A stretch of DNA of 64,000 bases, from contig NZ_JAVRHO010000019.1 of NCBI RefSeq assembly GCF_031846515.1, positions 1 through 64,000 of the forward strand, given 5' to 3'. This stretch comes from Autumnicola lenta (GTDB lineage: Bacteria; Bacteroidota; Bacteroidia; Flavobacteriales; Flavobacteriaceae). Of the stretch, positions 9,583-18,670 are shown one piece after another. The translations under genes and the position numbers were made by a program. The notes beneath the pieces are model-generated. The model was not told the DNA's origin. It saw only the letters and a list, made by a program, of their open reading frames with translations, and ran no database searches. Every line of letters starts with the position of its first letter. The stretch's first letter is position 1.

Positions 9583-11913
9583 TTGAAACAGGTGCGGAAA
9601 TTTAAGCAATACATAATACCTGCTTTACTTGCAGTTTTTACAATATACTCCTGTAGCGTGGAGAAATTTATTCCTGAAGACAAAATGTTATATACAGGTG
9701 CAGAACTGGAACTGGACACCACCAGTCAAATTGACGATCTTCCGGAGGTAAAAAGTGAACTGCAGGAAGTATTGTTGCCAAGTCCGAACAGTGAATTTCT
9801 GGGAATGCGTCCCGGTTTATATTTTTATTATAAAGCACAGCGCGAAAAACCAGGGTTTATAAATAAATTTTTAAATAAGAAGATCGGGGAAGAGCCAGTT
9901 TATCTTTCTGACGTTGAAACTGTCAATACCCAGGATCTTATTCTTAACCGCCTGGAGAATCGCGGGTTTTTCTATAGTACCGTGGGAAGCCAGGTTAATG
10001 AAGATGAAGAGAGTAAGGAAGCAAGTGTTTTATACAGGGCGGAGTTATCACAACCTTACCTTCTGGAAAATTACAGGCTGGACAATGACTCCCTGATCGT
10101 ATATAAAGAAATTCAGGATTATTTACCAGAATCTCCTGTAGAGGACGGGATGCGTTTTGATTTACCGGTGATGAAACTGGAGAGGGAAAGAATAGATAAT
10201 TACCTAAAAGGAAAGGGATATTACAATTTTAATCCCGGATTTTTAATTTTTGAAGCAGATACTAATCAATACGACAATAAGAAGTTTGATCTTTTCCTGA
10301 AGCTGAAAAAAGATGTACCTCCCAAAGCTATTATTCCTTACCGCATTGCCGAAGTCAACGTTTATCCTAATTACACGGTGGGAAATGATTCCCTTCAGCT
10401 GGATACTGTACATTTTGAAAACAAAAATTACATAAGGGACGAAGAATTCTTTAAACCAAAAAGGCTGGATCCTTATATTCTTATTGATGAAGGGGATTTT
10501 TACAGTCCTGATGTGTCAGGTAATACAAGCCGAAGGTTAGGCTCTATAGGCGCCTACAAATTTGTGAATATCAGTTACGATGAAATAGATTCCACAGCAA
10601 CAGACAGCCTTGGCCTTCTTGAAGCCAATATATACCTTTCTCCGTTAAATAAGCGATCTATACGGGCAGAGATACAGGCAGTTACCAAATCGAACAACTT
10701 CGCAGGTCCAACATTGGCTGTTACTTACAGCAACAGGAATTTATTTAAGGGTGGTGAAATTCTTAGTGTTACCGGGAAAGTGGGTTATGAAACTCAAATT
10801 GCAGGAGGGGACAACGCAGGATTGAGCACTCTTCAGTTAGGATTAAATACCGATCTTATTTTTCCAAGATTATTATTTCCTATTTCGATAGACGACAATT
10901 GGTTTGATTATTCTATTCCGAAAACAAAAATAGGTTTAAGTTTTGATTACATGAACAGGACCAATCTCTTTACTTTAGGTTCTGTTCTTGCGAGCTTTGG
11001 TTATTTATGGGATGCGAACCGCTATATCACTCATGAGTTAACACCAATTTCAATAGCCTATACTAAACTAACCGACACCAGTCCGGAATTTGACCAGATT
11101 CTGGAAGACAATCCATTTTTACAAAGTAGTTTTGAGCAGCAGTTCATTGCCGGCATCACTTATTCATTTACCTATAACGGAATGGTAGACACTAACAAAA
11201 CTCACCAGTTTTTTATAAATAACACCTGGGACATTGCGGGAAATACGCTAAATCTTCTCAGCGGAAGTTCAACGGAAGAAGAAGAACCTAAAGCGTTATT
11301 TGGGCAGGAATTTGCGCAATATGTAAAGTCTGATATTGATCTTCGGTATCACTTTAACTTTGGGGAGGAACAGAAAATAGCCACGAGACTTTTTGCCGGG
11401 TATGGTTACGCTTATGGCAATTCTGAAGTTCTGCCGTTTATCAAACAATACTATTCTGGTGGTCCGTATAGTATAAGAGCCTTTAGAACCCGGTCACTTG
11501 GCCCCGGTAGTTATTCTGCAAATGAAGACGACGGCATTAGTTTCTTTGACCGTACAGGTAACTTGCGGCTTGAGGGAAACATAGAATATCGCTTTCCTGT
11601 TTTCCAGTTCCTAAAGGGTGCTGTTTTTGCTGATGCCGGGAATGTATGGAATACTCAGATTAATTCCCTTGAAGAAGGCGAAGAACGAACTGAATTTCAG
11701 CAGGAATATGTGGAAAGTGGAGAGTTTGAATCAGACTTTATATCAGAATTGGGAATTGGAGTAGGGGTAGGCCTTCGGGTAGATATACAGAGCTTTGTTA
11801 TAAGATTTGATCTTGCTGCACCAATGCACGACCCAGCCTTGCCAGAAGGAGAGCGTTGGATTTATGATTTTGGTAGTCCTGTTTTTAACTTCGCAATAGG
11901 ATATCCATTTTAG
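9583..11913 (+). CDS. tamL: TamL: lipoprotein TamA/BamA-family outer-membrane barrel
   Basis: A 776-residue Omp85-family protein. Unlike proteobacterial TamA it begins with a lipoprotein signal (lipobox IYSC, Cys24), the hallmark of the Bacteroidota form TamL. POTRA-like domains occupy about residues 30-330. The rest is a 16-strand-type barrel that contains RAFRTRSLGPGSY, the conserved loop-6 type motif, and ends in aromatic Phe (FAIGYPF). It starts with TTG three bases after tamB, so the two are co-transcribed and should form one assembly complex. Its stop overlaps the convergent upp stop by four bases. Confidence 0.9.
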   Translation: MKQVRKFKQYIIPALLAVFTIYSCSVEKFIPEDKMLYTGAELELDTTSQIDDLPEVKSELQEVLLPSPNSEFLGMRPGLYFYYKAQREKPGFINKFLNKKIGEEPVYLSDVETVNTQDLILNRLENRGFFYSTVGSQVNEDEESKEASVLYRAELSQPYLLENYRLDNDSLIVYKEIQDYLPESPVEDGMRFDLPVMKLERERIDNYLKGKGYYNFNPGFLIFEADTNQYDNKKFDLFLKLKKDVPPKAIIPYRIAEVNVYPNYTVGNDSLQLDTVHFENKNYIRDEEFFKPKRLDPYILIDEGDFYSPDVSGNTSRRLGSIGAYKFVNISYDEIDSTATDSLGLLEANIYLSPLNKRSIRAEIQAVTKSNNFAGPTLAVTYSNRNLFKGGEILSVTGKVGYETQIAGGDNAGLSTLQLGLNTDLIFPRLLFPISIDDNWFDYSIPKTKIGLSFDYMNRTNLFTLGSVLASFGYLWDANRYITHELTPISIAYTKLTDTSPEFDQILEDNPFLQSSFEQQFIAGITYSFTYNGMVDTNKTHQFFINNTWDIAGNTLNLLSGSSTEEEEPKALFGQEFAQYVKSDIDLRYHFNFGEEQKIATRLFAGYGYAYGNSEVLPFIKQYYSGGPYSIRAFRTRSLGPGSYSANEDDGISFFDRTGNLRLEGNIEYRFPVFQFLKGAVFADAGNVWNTQINSLEEGEERTEFQQEYVESGEFESDFISELGIGVGVGLRVDIQSFVIRFDLAAPMHDPALPEGERWIYDFGSPVFNFAIGYPF

Positions 11914-12569
11914 TGCTGAAGTTTAGGTCCAAAACAGAGGTCGCCGGCATCACCAAGACCCGGAACAATATATCCTCTTTCATCTAGTGTATTGTCTATC
12001 GTTGCAATCCAGAGATGACTATTTTCAGGATATTCTTTGCTAACATATTCAATGCCTTGCTTTGCTCCAATTACAGAAACCAAATGAATTTCCCTGGGGT
12101 TACCCATGGTTTCAAGTGCCTGCAGTACATTTACAAAAGAACTCCCGGTGGCGAGCATAGGATCTGCAAGGATTAGGATTTTCCCTTCCAGGGAAGGCGA
12201 TGCCAGGTATTCCACGAGGATTTCAAATTGCTCGTTGTCGTTTGGATGATGTCGGTAAGCTGAAATAAAAGAATTTTCTGCATCATCAAAATAATTCAGT
12301 AATCCGGTATGAAGTGGTAATCCGGCTCTTAAAATAGAACATATTATAATTTCTTCTTCAGGAAGACTCATTTTTACCTTCCCAAGGGGAGTGATGATAT
12401 TCTCAGAGCCATAACGCAAACTTTTACTCAATTCATAGCCCAAAATTTCACCTAACCTTTCAATATTTCTCCTGAAGCGCAGGCGATCTTTTTGTACAGT
12501 AATATCCCGCAATTGCGCTACAAATTTGTTTGCTATAGACTCTTTTTCCAGTAGGTGATGTACAGTCAT
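11910..12569 (-). CDS. upp: Uracil phosphoribosyltransferase
   Basis: Makes UMP from uracil and PRPP (pyrimidine salvage, cytoplasm). The PRPP-binding loop is ADPMLATGSS, and the uracil-binding C-terminal signature is YIVPGLGDAGD; both are intact. I chose the ATG at 12569 (MTVHHLLEKE) because it matches the family N-terminus; the open frame extends to 12623, but those 18 residues look non-coding. The length is then 219 residues, usual for this family. It is convergent with tamL, with the two stop codons overlapping, so there is no room for a separate terminator. Confidence 0.93.
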   Translation of the reverse strand: MTVHHLLEKESIANKFVAQLRDITVQKDRLRFRRNIERLGEILGYELSKSLRYGSENIITPLGKVKMSLPEEEIIICSILRAGLPLHTGLLNYFDDAENSFISAYRHHPNDNEQFEILVEYLASPSLEGKILILADPMLATGSSFVNVLQALETMGNPREIHLVSVIGAKQGIEYVSKEYPENSHLWIATIDNTLDERGYIVPGLGDAGDLCFGPKLQH

Positions 12570-12745
12570 AATATAATTTTCTTTAAGAGGGTGGAATATG
12601 TACCAATTTACCATGTACAGCAATATTGAACAACTTCTTTTTAGTTATTTATTACTACTTTTTGTAATCAGAACGTCATTTGCTATTTCTAGCCTGCGTT
12701 CTTTTAATTAGTATCTTTAGATAATTAACCATTCAGAATATTGTA

Positions 12746-13279
12746 ATGCAAAAATATGGCAGAATTACTTCTCCGGGTACTGTACACTTTGAACGGATAT
12801 TTCAGAATGAAATCCTGGAAGTATGGGATTATTTAACAGATTCTGATAAGCGTGGGCTCTGGTTCGCTTCCGGAAACATGCAAATGGAAGTAGGAGGGGA
12901 AGTCAATCTTGTTTTTCAACATAGAAATCTGTCGATGCAGGAAGACACCGTGCCAGAGAAATTCAGGGACAAAGTAGATGGAAACATACTGAAGGAAAAG
13001 GTCACACAACTGAATGCTCCGGAATTGCTTAGTTTCACGTGGAGCGGTGATTCTGTAGTCACTTTCCAACTAAACGAGAGAGAAGAGCAGACACATCTTA
13101 CACTTATCCATCATAATCTGGGAAAGAATAAAGGAACATTAATAGGCGTTTGTAGTGGATGGCATACTCACTTAAACATACTTTCAGACAGGCTGGAAGG
13201 TTTGGAACCAAAGGGCTTTTGGACGGCTTATAATGAAGTGGAAGCTAAATATGTCCAAAGAATCGCGACTACTAACTAA
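12746..13279 (+). CDS. SRPBCC (AHSA1-type) domain protein
   Basis: A 177-residue single-domain protein of the START/Bet v 1-like SRPBCC fold, AHSA1 branch. The family pattern is visible: HFERIFQNEILEVWDYLTD near residues 18-36, GLWFASGNM, and the C-terminal GVCSGWHTHLNIL that forms the long helix over a hydrophobic pocket. These proteins bind hydrophobic ligands or partners; the ligand cannot be inferred. A TATCTTTA element at 12712-12719 could be its -7 box. Confidence 0.85.
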   Translation: MQKYGRITSPGTVHFERIFQNEILEVWDYLTDSDKRGLWFASGNMQMEVGGEVNLVFQHRNLSMQEDTVPEKFRDKVDGNILKEKVTQLNAPELLSFTWSGDSVVTFQLNEREEQTHLTLIHHNLGKNKGTLIGVCSGWHTHLNILSDRLEGLEPKGFWTAYNEVEAKYVQRIATTN

Positions 13280-13305
13280 CCCCTGTAAAATCATGTTTTG
13301 ATTTG

Positions 13306-13313
13306 TATCTTTG
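13306..13313 (+). promoter_or_regulatory. Candidate -7 promoter box (TATCTTTG)
   Basis: It matches the Bacteroidota TANNTTTG -7 element and sits 58 bases before the secreted-protein gene at 13372. No good -33 TTG was found at the expected distance, so the call rests on one element only. Confidence 0.35.
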
Positions 13314-13371
13314 GCTGTATTTTTGATTATGTGTAAACTGATTTTGCCTGTCAATTCATAAAAGTTTTAAA

Positions 13372-14001
13372 ATGAAATATTTCTTCACCTTAATCTTCAT
13401 ATTTGCATTCACTATTGGAAGCAAGGCTCAGATAGAAATTCCAAGGTCTACAAATACCGGAACCCTTTTACCGGCTGAACCCGAAAACAATAATACTGGT
13501 GCCTTTTCTTCATTCCGACTAAATAAAGAAGAGGAAAAAGAGAATAACTTCTTAAAAAAGGAACCCAGGAAACTTGACTTCAGGGAAACAAAAAACGAGT
13601 TTTTAACTGCCGGTGATGCGGTAGAAGAAAAGTGGAAAAAAGACAAGGAAGCCAAAGAAGAATATAGAGGTGATCAATATCTTGGGGATTTTACTACTAA
13701 AGGCGCTTATGTGGAATTGTATTGTCGTGATCATGAATTTGTTGATGGCGACCGCGTAAGAATTTCTGTTAATGGTGTGGTTGTAGAGCCAAGTATAGTA
13801 TTGAGTGGCGGTTACCGTCCTATTCTTATTACTCTGGATAGCGGGCTGAATAACATCGAATTTGAAGCCCTTAATCAGGGATCCTCGGGACCAAATACTG
13901 CCGAGCTTCGGGTTTTTGATGCCCAGGGACAACCCGTCACACGTAACATTTGGAACCTGCTTACTGGTGCAAAAGCCAGTATGATCGTCCTGAAGCAATA
14001 G
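13372..14001 (+). CDS. Secreted protein of unknown function
   Basis: A 209-residue protein with a Sec signal peptide (residues 1-about 20, cleavage after SKA) and no lipobox, so it is probably periplasmic. The segment about 45-90 is highly charged and likely disordered. The C-terminal half (about 95-209) looks like a compact beta domain with alternating hydrophobic strands (YVELYCRDHEFVDGDRVRI, NNIEFEALNQG). I do not recognise a named family. It is a single gene with its own terminator overlapping the stop codon. Confidence 0.8.
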   Translation: MKYFFTLIFIFAFTIGSKAQIEIPRSTNTGTLLPAEPENNNTGAFSSFRLNKEEEKENNFLKKEPRKLDFRETKNEFLTAGDAVEEKWKKDKEAKEEYRGDQYLGDFTTKGAYVELYCRDHEFVDGDRVRISVNGVVVEPSIVLSGGYRPILITLDSGLNNIEFEALNQGSSGPNTAELRVFDAQGQPVTRNIWNLLTGAKASMIVLKQ

Positions 14002-14026
14002 CTGAGGATTTTTCAGCTATTGTTTC
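13996..14026 (+). terminator. Terminator overlapping stop of 13372 gene
   Basis: CAATAGCTGA (13996-14005) pairs perfectly with TCAGCTATTG (14013-14022) and is followed by a short T-rich tail. The stop codon lies inside the left arm. Confidence 0.7.
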
Positions 14027-14260
14027 TGAAAATTTATATAAGTGCTCTCACTTTTTCACATACTTTGCATAGTTCGGGATCTTAAAGTGTATGCCTGAAA
14101 ATTCACATTTTCATACTTTTATCTACGAAAAGTAAAAAATTAATAAAAAAAATACTATTGCAACGTTAAAATAAAGGCTATTTAACGTTTAATTATATTC
14201 TATTCCCTTTGTCTTAATATTTGTTGCCTTAATTTAGAAGAAACCAACTATATATAAATT

Positions 14261-15322
14261 ATGGATACAACACGTACAACACGAACAAGAACAGGTTTTG
14301 ATGATCTTAAAGACAAGGTTACCCGGAGTTCCTGGGGTGCTATTTTTGCTGGCGCACTTACTGCCCTGGCAGTGGCTTTCCTCTTAAATCTACTGGGATT
14401 GGGAATTGGACTTACTTCTATAAACCCGATGACAGAATCTGACCCTCTTGCAGGCCTTGGAACGGGAACCATAATCTGGTGGGGGTTATCCAACCTTGTG
14501 GCCTTATTTGTTGGAGGTATGGTGGCAGGACGCATGTCTGGCTTTCCTTCTTCTGCAGATGGTGGAATTCATGGATTCCTTGCCTGGGCACTTTATGCAA
14601 TAGTTACTTTTTATTTTCTTACTTCTACAGTAGGATCAATAATGAATGGAATTGGTAGTGCCGTTTCCGGAATATTTGGTGGTAACCAATCAGGTCAAAT
14701 TTCTGTACAAATAGATGAGGCACAGCAGCAAAGTCAGGATCAGGCAAATTTTTCTATTGAAAAGGCAAAGCAACAGGTACTTCAGGTATTAAATACTGCG
14801 GAAAAATATGATGTAGTGCCGGAAGGGGCGTCTACAGACACCCGCCAAATGCTGGAAAATCCGCAGGTCGATGCACAAGGTTTAATAAAATCTATGGACA
14901 TTGAAGAGTTTTTTAATGATCTTTCTTATAATATCGACGATAGCGGAAATCTCAATATTGAGCTTGAGGGTAATGGAGAATATATTCAGACGGAAGAATT
15001 AAAAAATTATCTTACTGAAAATACCCAGCTGAGCGAATCAGAAATAGACGGAATGATTCAAAAGTGGGAAACAAATATTCAACAGGCTATTGAGGACGCT
15101 GAGCAGGCTTTTGCAGAGGCAAAACAAAAAGCCGTAGAGCTGAGTGATAAAATTACTGATGCGATTGGAAATTTCAGCCTTATCGCTTTTGGAGTCTTGC
15201 TGCTTGGGGCATTAGCTGCTTTCTTTGGAGGTAGTTTAGGATCTCCGGAATTTACAGTTAATGAAGAACATAGGATTAAGGAAGAACATGACGATGATCA
15301 CCGTCGCAGGGATCACAGATAG
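14261..15322 (+). CDS. Four-helix membrane protein with cytosolic or periplasmic coiled-coil insert
   Basis: A 353-residue protein. Three transmembrane segments lie near residues 24-50, 68-88 and 100-130. A hydrophilic helical insert covers about residues 140-300 (Gln/Glu/Ala-rich, coiled-coil-like), and a fourth segment lies near 305-328 (FSLIAFGVLLLGALAAFFGG). The start RSSWGAIFAGALTALAV and the later FVGGMVAGRMSG resemble a widespread uncharacterised membrane family, but I cannot name a function. The tail is charged (Glu/Asp/His/Arg). The gene is monocistronic and ends in a terminator. Confidence 0.8.
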   Translation: MDTTRTTRTRTGFDDLKDKVTRSSWGAIFAGALTALAVAFLLNLLGLGIGLTSINPMTESDPLAGLGTGTIIWWGLSNLVALFVGGMVAGRMSGFPSSADGGIHGFLAWALYAIVTFYFLTSTVGSIMNGIGSAVSGIFGGNQSGQISVQIDEAQQQSQDQANFSIEKAKQQVLQVLNTAEKYDVVPEGASTDTRQMLENPQVDAQGLIKSMDIEEFFNDLSYNIDDSGNLNIELEGNGEYIQTEELKNYLTENTQLSESEIDGMIQKWETNIQQAIEDAEQAFAEAKQKAVELSDKITDAIGNFSLIAFGVLLLGALAAFFGGSLGSPEFTVNEEHRIKEEHDDDHRRRDHR

Positions 15323-15341
15323 TCTATAGACATACACAGAA

Positions 15342-15377
15342 TAAAAGCCGCAGAAAAAATCTTTTTGCGGCTATTTT
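15342..15377 (+). terminator. Intrinsic terminator after 14261 gene
   Basis: AGCCGCA and TGCGGCT (15346-15352, 15366-15372) form a stem flanked by A-rich and T-rich sequence, about 20 bases after the stop. Confidence 0.65.
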
Positions 15378-15419
15378 AATGAATAAATGTAATTTCGCAG
15401 TGCTAATAAAATTTTAAAA

Positions 15420-16058
15420 ATGAAAAATTTATTCTCTGCACTGCTTCTTACCCTAATAATTGCTGGTTGTTCCAGCATGAAAAATAAAACGGCAGAAAAT
15501 TCCTTTACTCAGGATCAGGTAAAAATGATTATGGCGGCAGACAGCTCTAAACCCATGAGGGTTTTTAAAATAACCAGTACTAGTGATTCTTTATTATTGC
15601 GAACCAAAAGTGAAAATGTGAAGGTAGACCCTTCAGATCCTGTACTAAAAACTTTTGTAAAGCGTCTTTATCAAACAGTTACAGACAGTATGTCCCTGGG
15701 AGCGGGAATTGCAGCACCACAGGTTGGAATTCTGAAGAATATCATTTGGGTTCAGCGTTTTGACAAAGAAAATTTTCCGTTTGAACTTTTTATCAACCCA
15801 AAAATTGTTCAGTATTCTGAATTAAAACAGGATTGCCTGGAAGGTTGTCTCTCTATTCCTGATCGTCGCGACACCACAAAGACGAGATCTTATGCCGTCC
15901 TGGTGGAGTATGATAAGCTGGATAATACACATCATGTAGAAATGGTAGAAGATTTTACAGCGGTAATATTTCAGCATGAAATTGATCACCTAAACGGAAT
16001 CCTTTATCTGGACCATCTCCAAAAAGAAATCGAGGATGCTGCTGGCAATAATCAATAA
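15420..16058 (+). CDS. Peptide deformylase family lipoprotein
   Basis: A 212-residue protein with all three peptide-deformylase motifs: GAGIAAPQ (94-101), EGCLS (141-145, Cys143 as metal ligand) and HEIDH (186-190, two His ligands and the catalytic Glu). Normal deformylases are cytosolic and act on nascent chains. This one begins with a lipoprotein signal (TLIIAGC, Cys17) plus a linker of about 50 residues, so it should be exported and membrane-anchored. Its substrate outside the cytosol is unknown; it could remove formyl groups from exported or foreign peptides. Start and frame are unambiguous. It is convergent with the APC permease, stop to stop. Confidence in family is high, in role low. 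Confidence 0.88.
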   Translation: MKNLFSALLLTLIIAGCSSMKNKTAENSFTQDQVKMIMAADSSKPMRVFKITSTSDSLLLRTKSENVKVDPSDPVLKTFVKRLYQTVTDSMSLGAGIAAPQVGILKNIIWVQRFDKENFPFELFINPKIVQYSELKQDCLEGCLSIPDRRDTTKTRSYAVLVEYDKLDNTHHVEMVEDFTAVIFQHEIDHLNGILYLDHLQKEIEDAAGNNQ

Positions 16059-17303
16059 CTAAAGATTTCCCTGGAAAAGGTTGTAAATATTGAATCCAAA
16101 GAGAATAAGGATCGTTACCAATGCAATAACAGTTGGAATAGGAATGTTATTTACATTTAACGGGATATGGAAATAAGGCTTCTCTTTATCTTCATCACGT
16201 TGTTTGTATCGTAATCGAAGTAAAGCAACGTTGACCATCCCAAAAACGATAAAGATAAATATGTTACTGATACTGGCCACCACTTTCAGATTTCCTATTA
16301 ATCCGAATAATATAGCAATTATTGCGATCGCGATAATGGCGAAATTTGGCGTTTTTGTACCTATACCTTTTAATGTGGTAAATCGTTTCATCCACTCAAT
16401 TCCGCTGTCCCTTGCCACGTCATAAACAAGCCGGGAAGTTCCCAGTATATTGCTCAAAATGGTCTTACTGGTAGCAAAAAGCGCCACGATTACAAGAATT
16501 GTTGCTCCTATACTTCCCAATTTTGTCTCAATAACCGCAGCAAGAGGTCCATTGGAAATGGAAAGTTCTTCCCAGCCCATCACGCTTATGGTACAAATTG
16601 CAATAAGAACGTAAATTAACAAAACTGCAAGACCGCTTAACATTACTGCTTTTGGCATGTTTTTTTCCGGTTTCTTTGTTTCCTCGGCCATCTTCACTAG
16701 ATCTTCAAAACCTATATAGCTAAAGAAAATTAAGGCTCCTCCTGCCAATATTCCTGTCCAGCCCTTATCATTCATTTCCAGTAAATTTCTTGAGCCTATC
16801 TCTGGAAAACATACAACTACAACCAGACCAAGTCCCAGTAATGTTACAACAGTAGCAAAAGAATTGTAGTAAGAACTGTATTTGGAACCCAGGATATTAA
16901 ATAAAGCCATTAGAGCAATAATAATAATTACCACAATCCATGTAGGAACATTTATAAGCCGACTAAAATAATCGGCAAAACTAATCGAAATCGCAGCGGC
17001 TGCCACAATTCCCGTAAAGACCATAAATACAGACATATAATTTGCTGTCTTTTCTCCCAGTCCCTGTTTAATATATTCAAAGCTGCCACCGGCATCAGGA
17101 AAGCGGCTCACAAATTCTGAATAAGATAAACCTGTAAGTAAAGCAACAAAAGCAGCTATTATAAAGCTGAGCCAGAGCATATTCCCACCCAGCGCCGCTG
17201 CCTGTCCTATAATCGCATAAATACCAGCTCCAACGATACCTCCTACACCAAACATCAAAACATCCCATAATCCCAAAGAGCGCTTTAGTTTTTCTTCTGC
17301 CAT
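16059..17303 (-). CDS. APC-superfamily amino acid permease
   Basis: A 414-residue inner-membrane transporter with about 12 hydrophobic segments. The first helix carries the unwound-helix signature VGGIVGAGIYAIIGQAAA that holds the substrate carboxylate, and helix 6 has the GFEDL motif. Such proteins import or exchange amino acids using a proton or counter-substrate gradient; specificity is not readable. Its stop codon directly abuts that of the deformylase-like gene on the other strand. Confidence 0.88.
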   Translation of the reverse strand: MAEEKLKRSLGLWDVLMFGVGGIVGAGIYAIIGQAAALGGNMLWLSFIIAAFVALLTGLSYSEFVSRFPDAGGSFEYIKQGLGEKTANYMSVFMVFTGIVAAAAISISFADYFSRLINVPTWIVVIIIIALMALFNILGSKYSSYYNSFATVVTLLGLGLVVVVCFPEIGSRNLLEMNDKGWTGILAGGALIFFSYIGFEDLVKMAEETKKPEKNMPKAVMLSGLAVLLIYVLIAICTISVMGWEELSISNGPLAAVIETKLGSIGATILVIVALFATSKTILSNILGTSRLVYDVARDSGIEWMKRFTTLKGIGTKTPNFAIIAIAIIAILFGLIGNLKVVASISNIFIFIVFGMVNVALLRLRYKQRDEDKEKPYFHIPLNVNNIPIPTVIALVTILILFGFNIYNLFQGNL

Positions 17304-17587
17304 ATAAATTTAAAATTTCTGATTTTTTTGAATATAAGTTTTTCGGCAGGAACAGTGGTAGGCTTTAAAAAGCTGTTAGGAAAAAAATAACATCCTTTTG
17401 TAAAACAACCTGTGCGTTATTCATTTCAGGTTACCTTTTTGTACAATAAAACTTACTATAACCATAATTTTAACTAAACGTATGTTAAACATTTACTGTT
17501 TATGAACTTAGGCATTTAATTAAGTTTAATATTGTTAAAACTATTTTTCTGAAAACTATCCAAGTAAATTCCCTGCCCATTAACGAT
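17304..17587. promoter_or_regulatory. Divergent spacer between APC permease and AraC regulator
   Basis: A 284-base AT-rich spacer. Both genes probably have promoters here, and the AraC regulator could control the permease, but no operator repeat was found. The end of this spacer may be coding: see the regulator entry for an upstream non-ATG start. Confidence 0.35.
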
Positions 17588-18583
17588 GTGTTAGAAGATA
17601 TATCAAAAGCACTGGCCGTTCCATTAGAACGAAACTGTGAGGAATATTATGTGCAAATCCCTCCCCAAATGGGAAAGGGTACAATCAAGGGAATTAATTT
17701 TGAAAATGGACTCGGTTTTATACGCTACAGCTGTACCTTTAAAACAGATTTTGAAATTCAGTTCATTAAGTCAGAAGTCCATCCTTTAAGGTTTATTTAT
17801 GCTCATCAGGGTACAGTAGGGCACCGTTTTGCAAACGAAAATACTATTCATCAAATTCAGAAATTTCAGAATATTATAGTTGCCAGTGAGCAAAATAATG
17901 GACATGTAATTTCTTTTTCAGCAGGGAGATCGACAATAATCAGCAGCATAGAAATCAGGCGTAGTGAGTTTAAGTCGAAAACAGAATGTGAAATTAAAAG
18001 CATGCATTCTGAATTTCGAGACTTGTTAACCGATGTAGAAGCCAGGAAGCAATTTTATTATGAAGGTTTGTATAGCCTCCACATTTCTGAAATGTTTAAA
18101 GAAATAGAGAATTTTCAGGAGCAGGATTTTTTGAATAAACTTTTTACTGAAGGTAAAGTGTACGAAATTATTGCACTTCAAATGTTGCAGTACCAGGATG
18201 ATTTAAAAGATGTTGGTAACCGATCTCTGTTACGCCGGTATGAGGTAGAGCAAATAGAAAAAGCTGCAGAAATGGTAAAACAAGATATAATCAATTTTCA
18301 CAACATAGACCATATCAGTAGAGAGGTGGGATTAAATGCCAATAAACTCCAACAGGGATTTCAGGATTTGTACTCCCAGACTGTTAATGGTTATATCAAT
18401 AAAGTACGACTGGACCTTGCACAAAATCTTCTTTTGAATACCGATCTTAGCCTTGCTGAAATTGTAGATCGGATCGGTCTCATTAACAAAAGTTATTTTT
18501 CTAAAATATTCAGAGATAAGTACGCCATTTCACCTTCGCAGTACAGAAAAACTTACCGGAATTCCCACAATAGATCTCATTAA
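17588..18583 (+). CDS. AraC family transcriptional regulator
   Basis: A regulator of about 331 residues. The N-terminal about 220 residues are a sensor part without a recognised ligand motif. The C-terminal part (about 230-325) is the two-HTH AraC/XylS DNA-binding domain, with IVDRIGLINKSYFSKIFRDKYAISPSQYR characteristic of the second helix-turn-helix. The listed start is GTG at 17588, but the frame stays open upstream to a stop at 17486, and the upstream residues (KTIQVNSLPIND) look coding. A CTG or ATT start near 17549-17579 is likely. It may regulate the divergent permease or the UspA gene downstream. Confidence 0.87.
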   Translation: MLEDISKALAVPLERNCEEYYVQIPPQMGKGTIKGINFENGLGFIRYSCTFKTDFEIQFIKSEVHPLRFIYAHQGTVGHRFANENTIHQIQKFQNIIVASEQNNGHVISFSAGRSTIISSIEIRRSEFKSKTECEIKSMHSEFRDLLTDVEARKQFYYEGLYSLHISEMFKEIENFQEQDFLNKLFTEGKVYEIIALQMLQYQDDLKDVGNRSLLRRYEVEQIEKAAEMVKQDIINFHNIDHISREVGLNANKLQQGFQDLYSQTVNGYINKVRLDLAQNLLLNTDLSLAEIVDRIGLINKSYFSKIFRDKYAISPSQYRKTYRNSHNRSH

Positions 18584-18670
18584 AAGCAGGTATAATTTTA
18601 ACTGATTTTGAACTTTTTGAAACCATGTCTTTTTTGTAACTTCAGGTAATACTAAAACAACCTATCTGTT

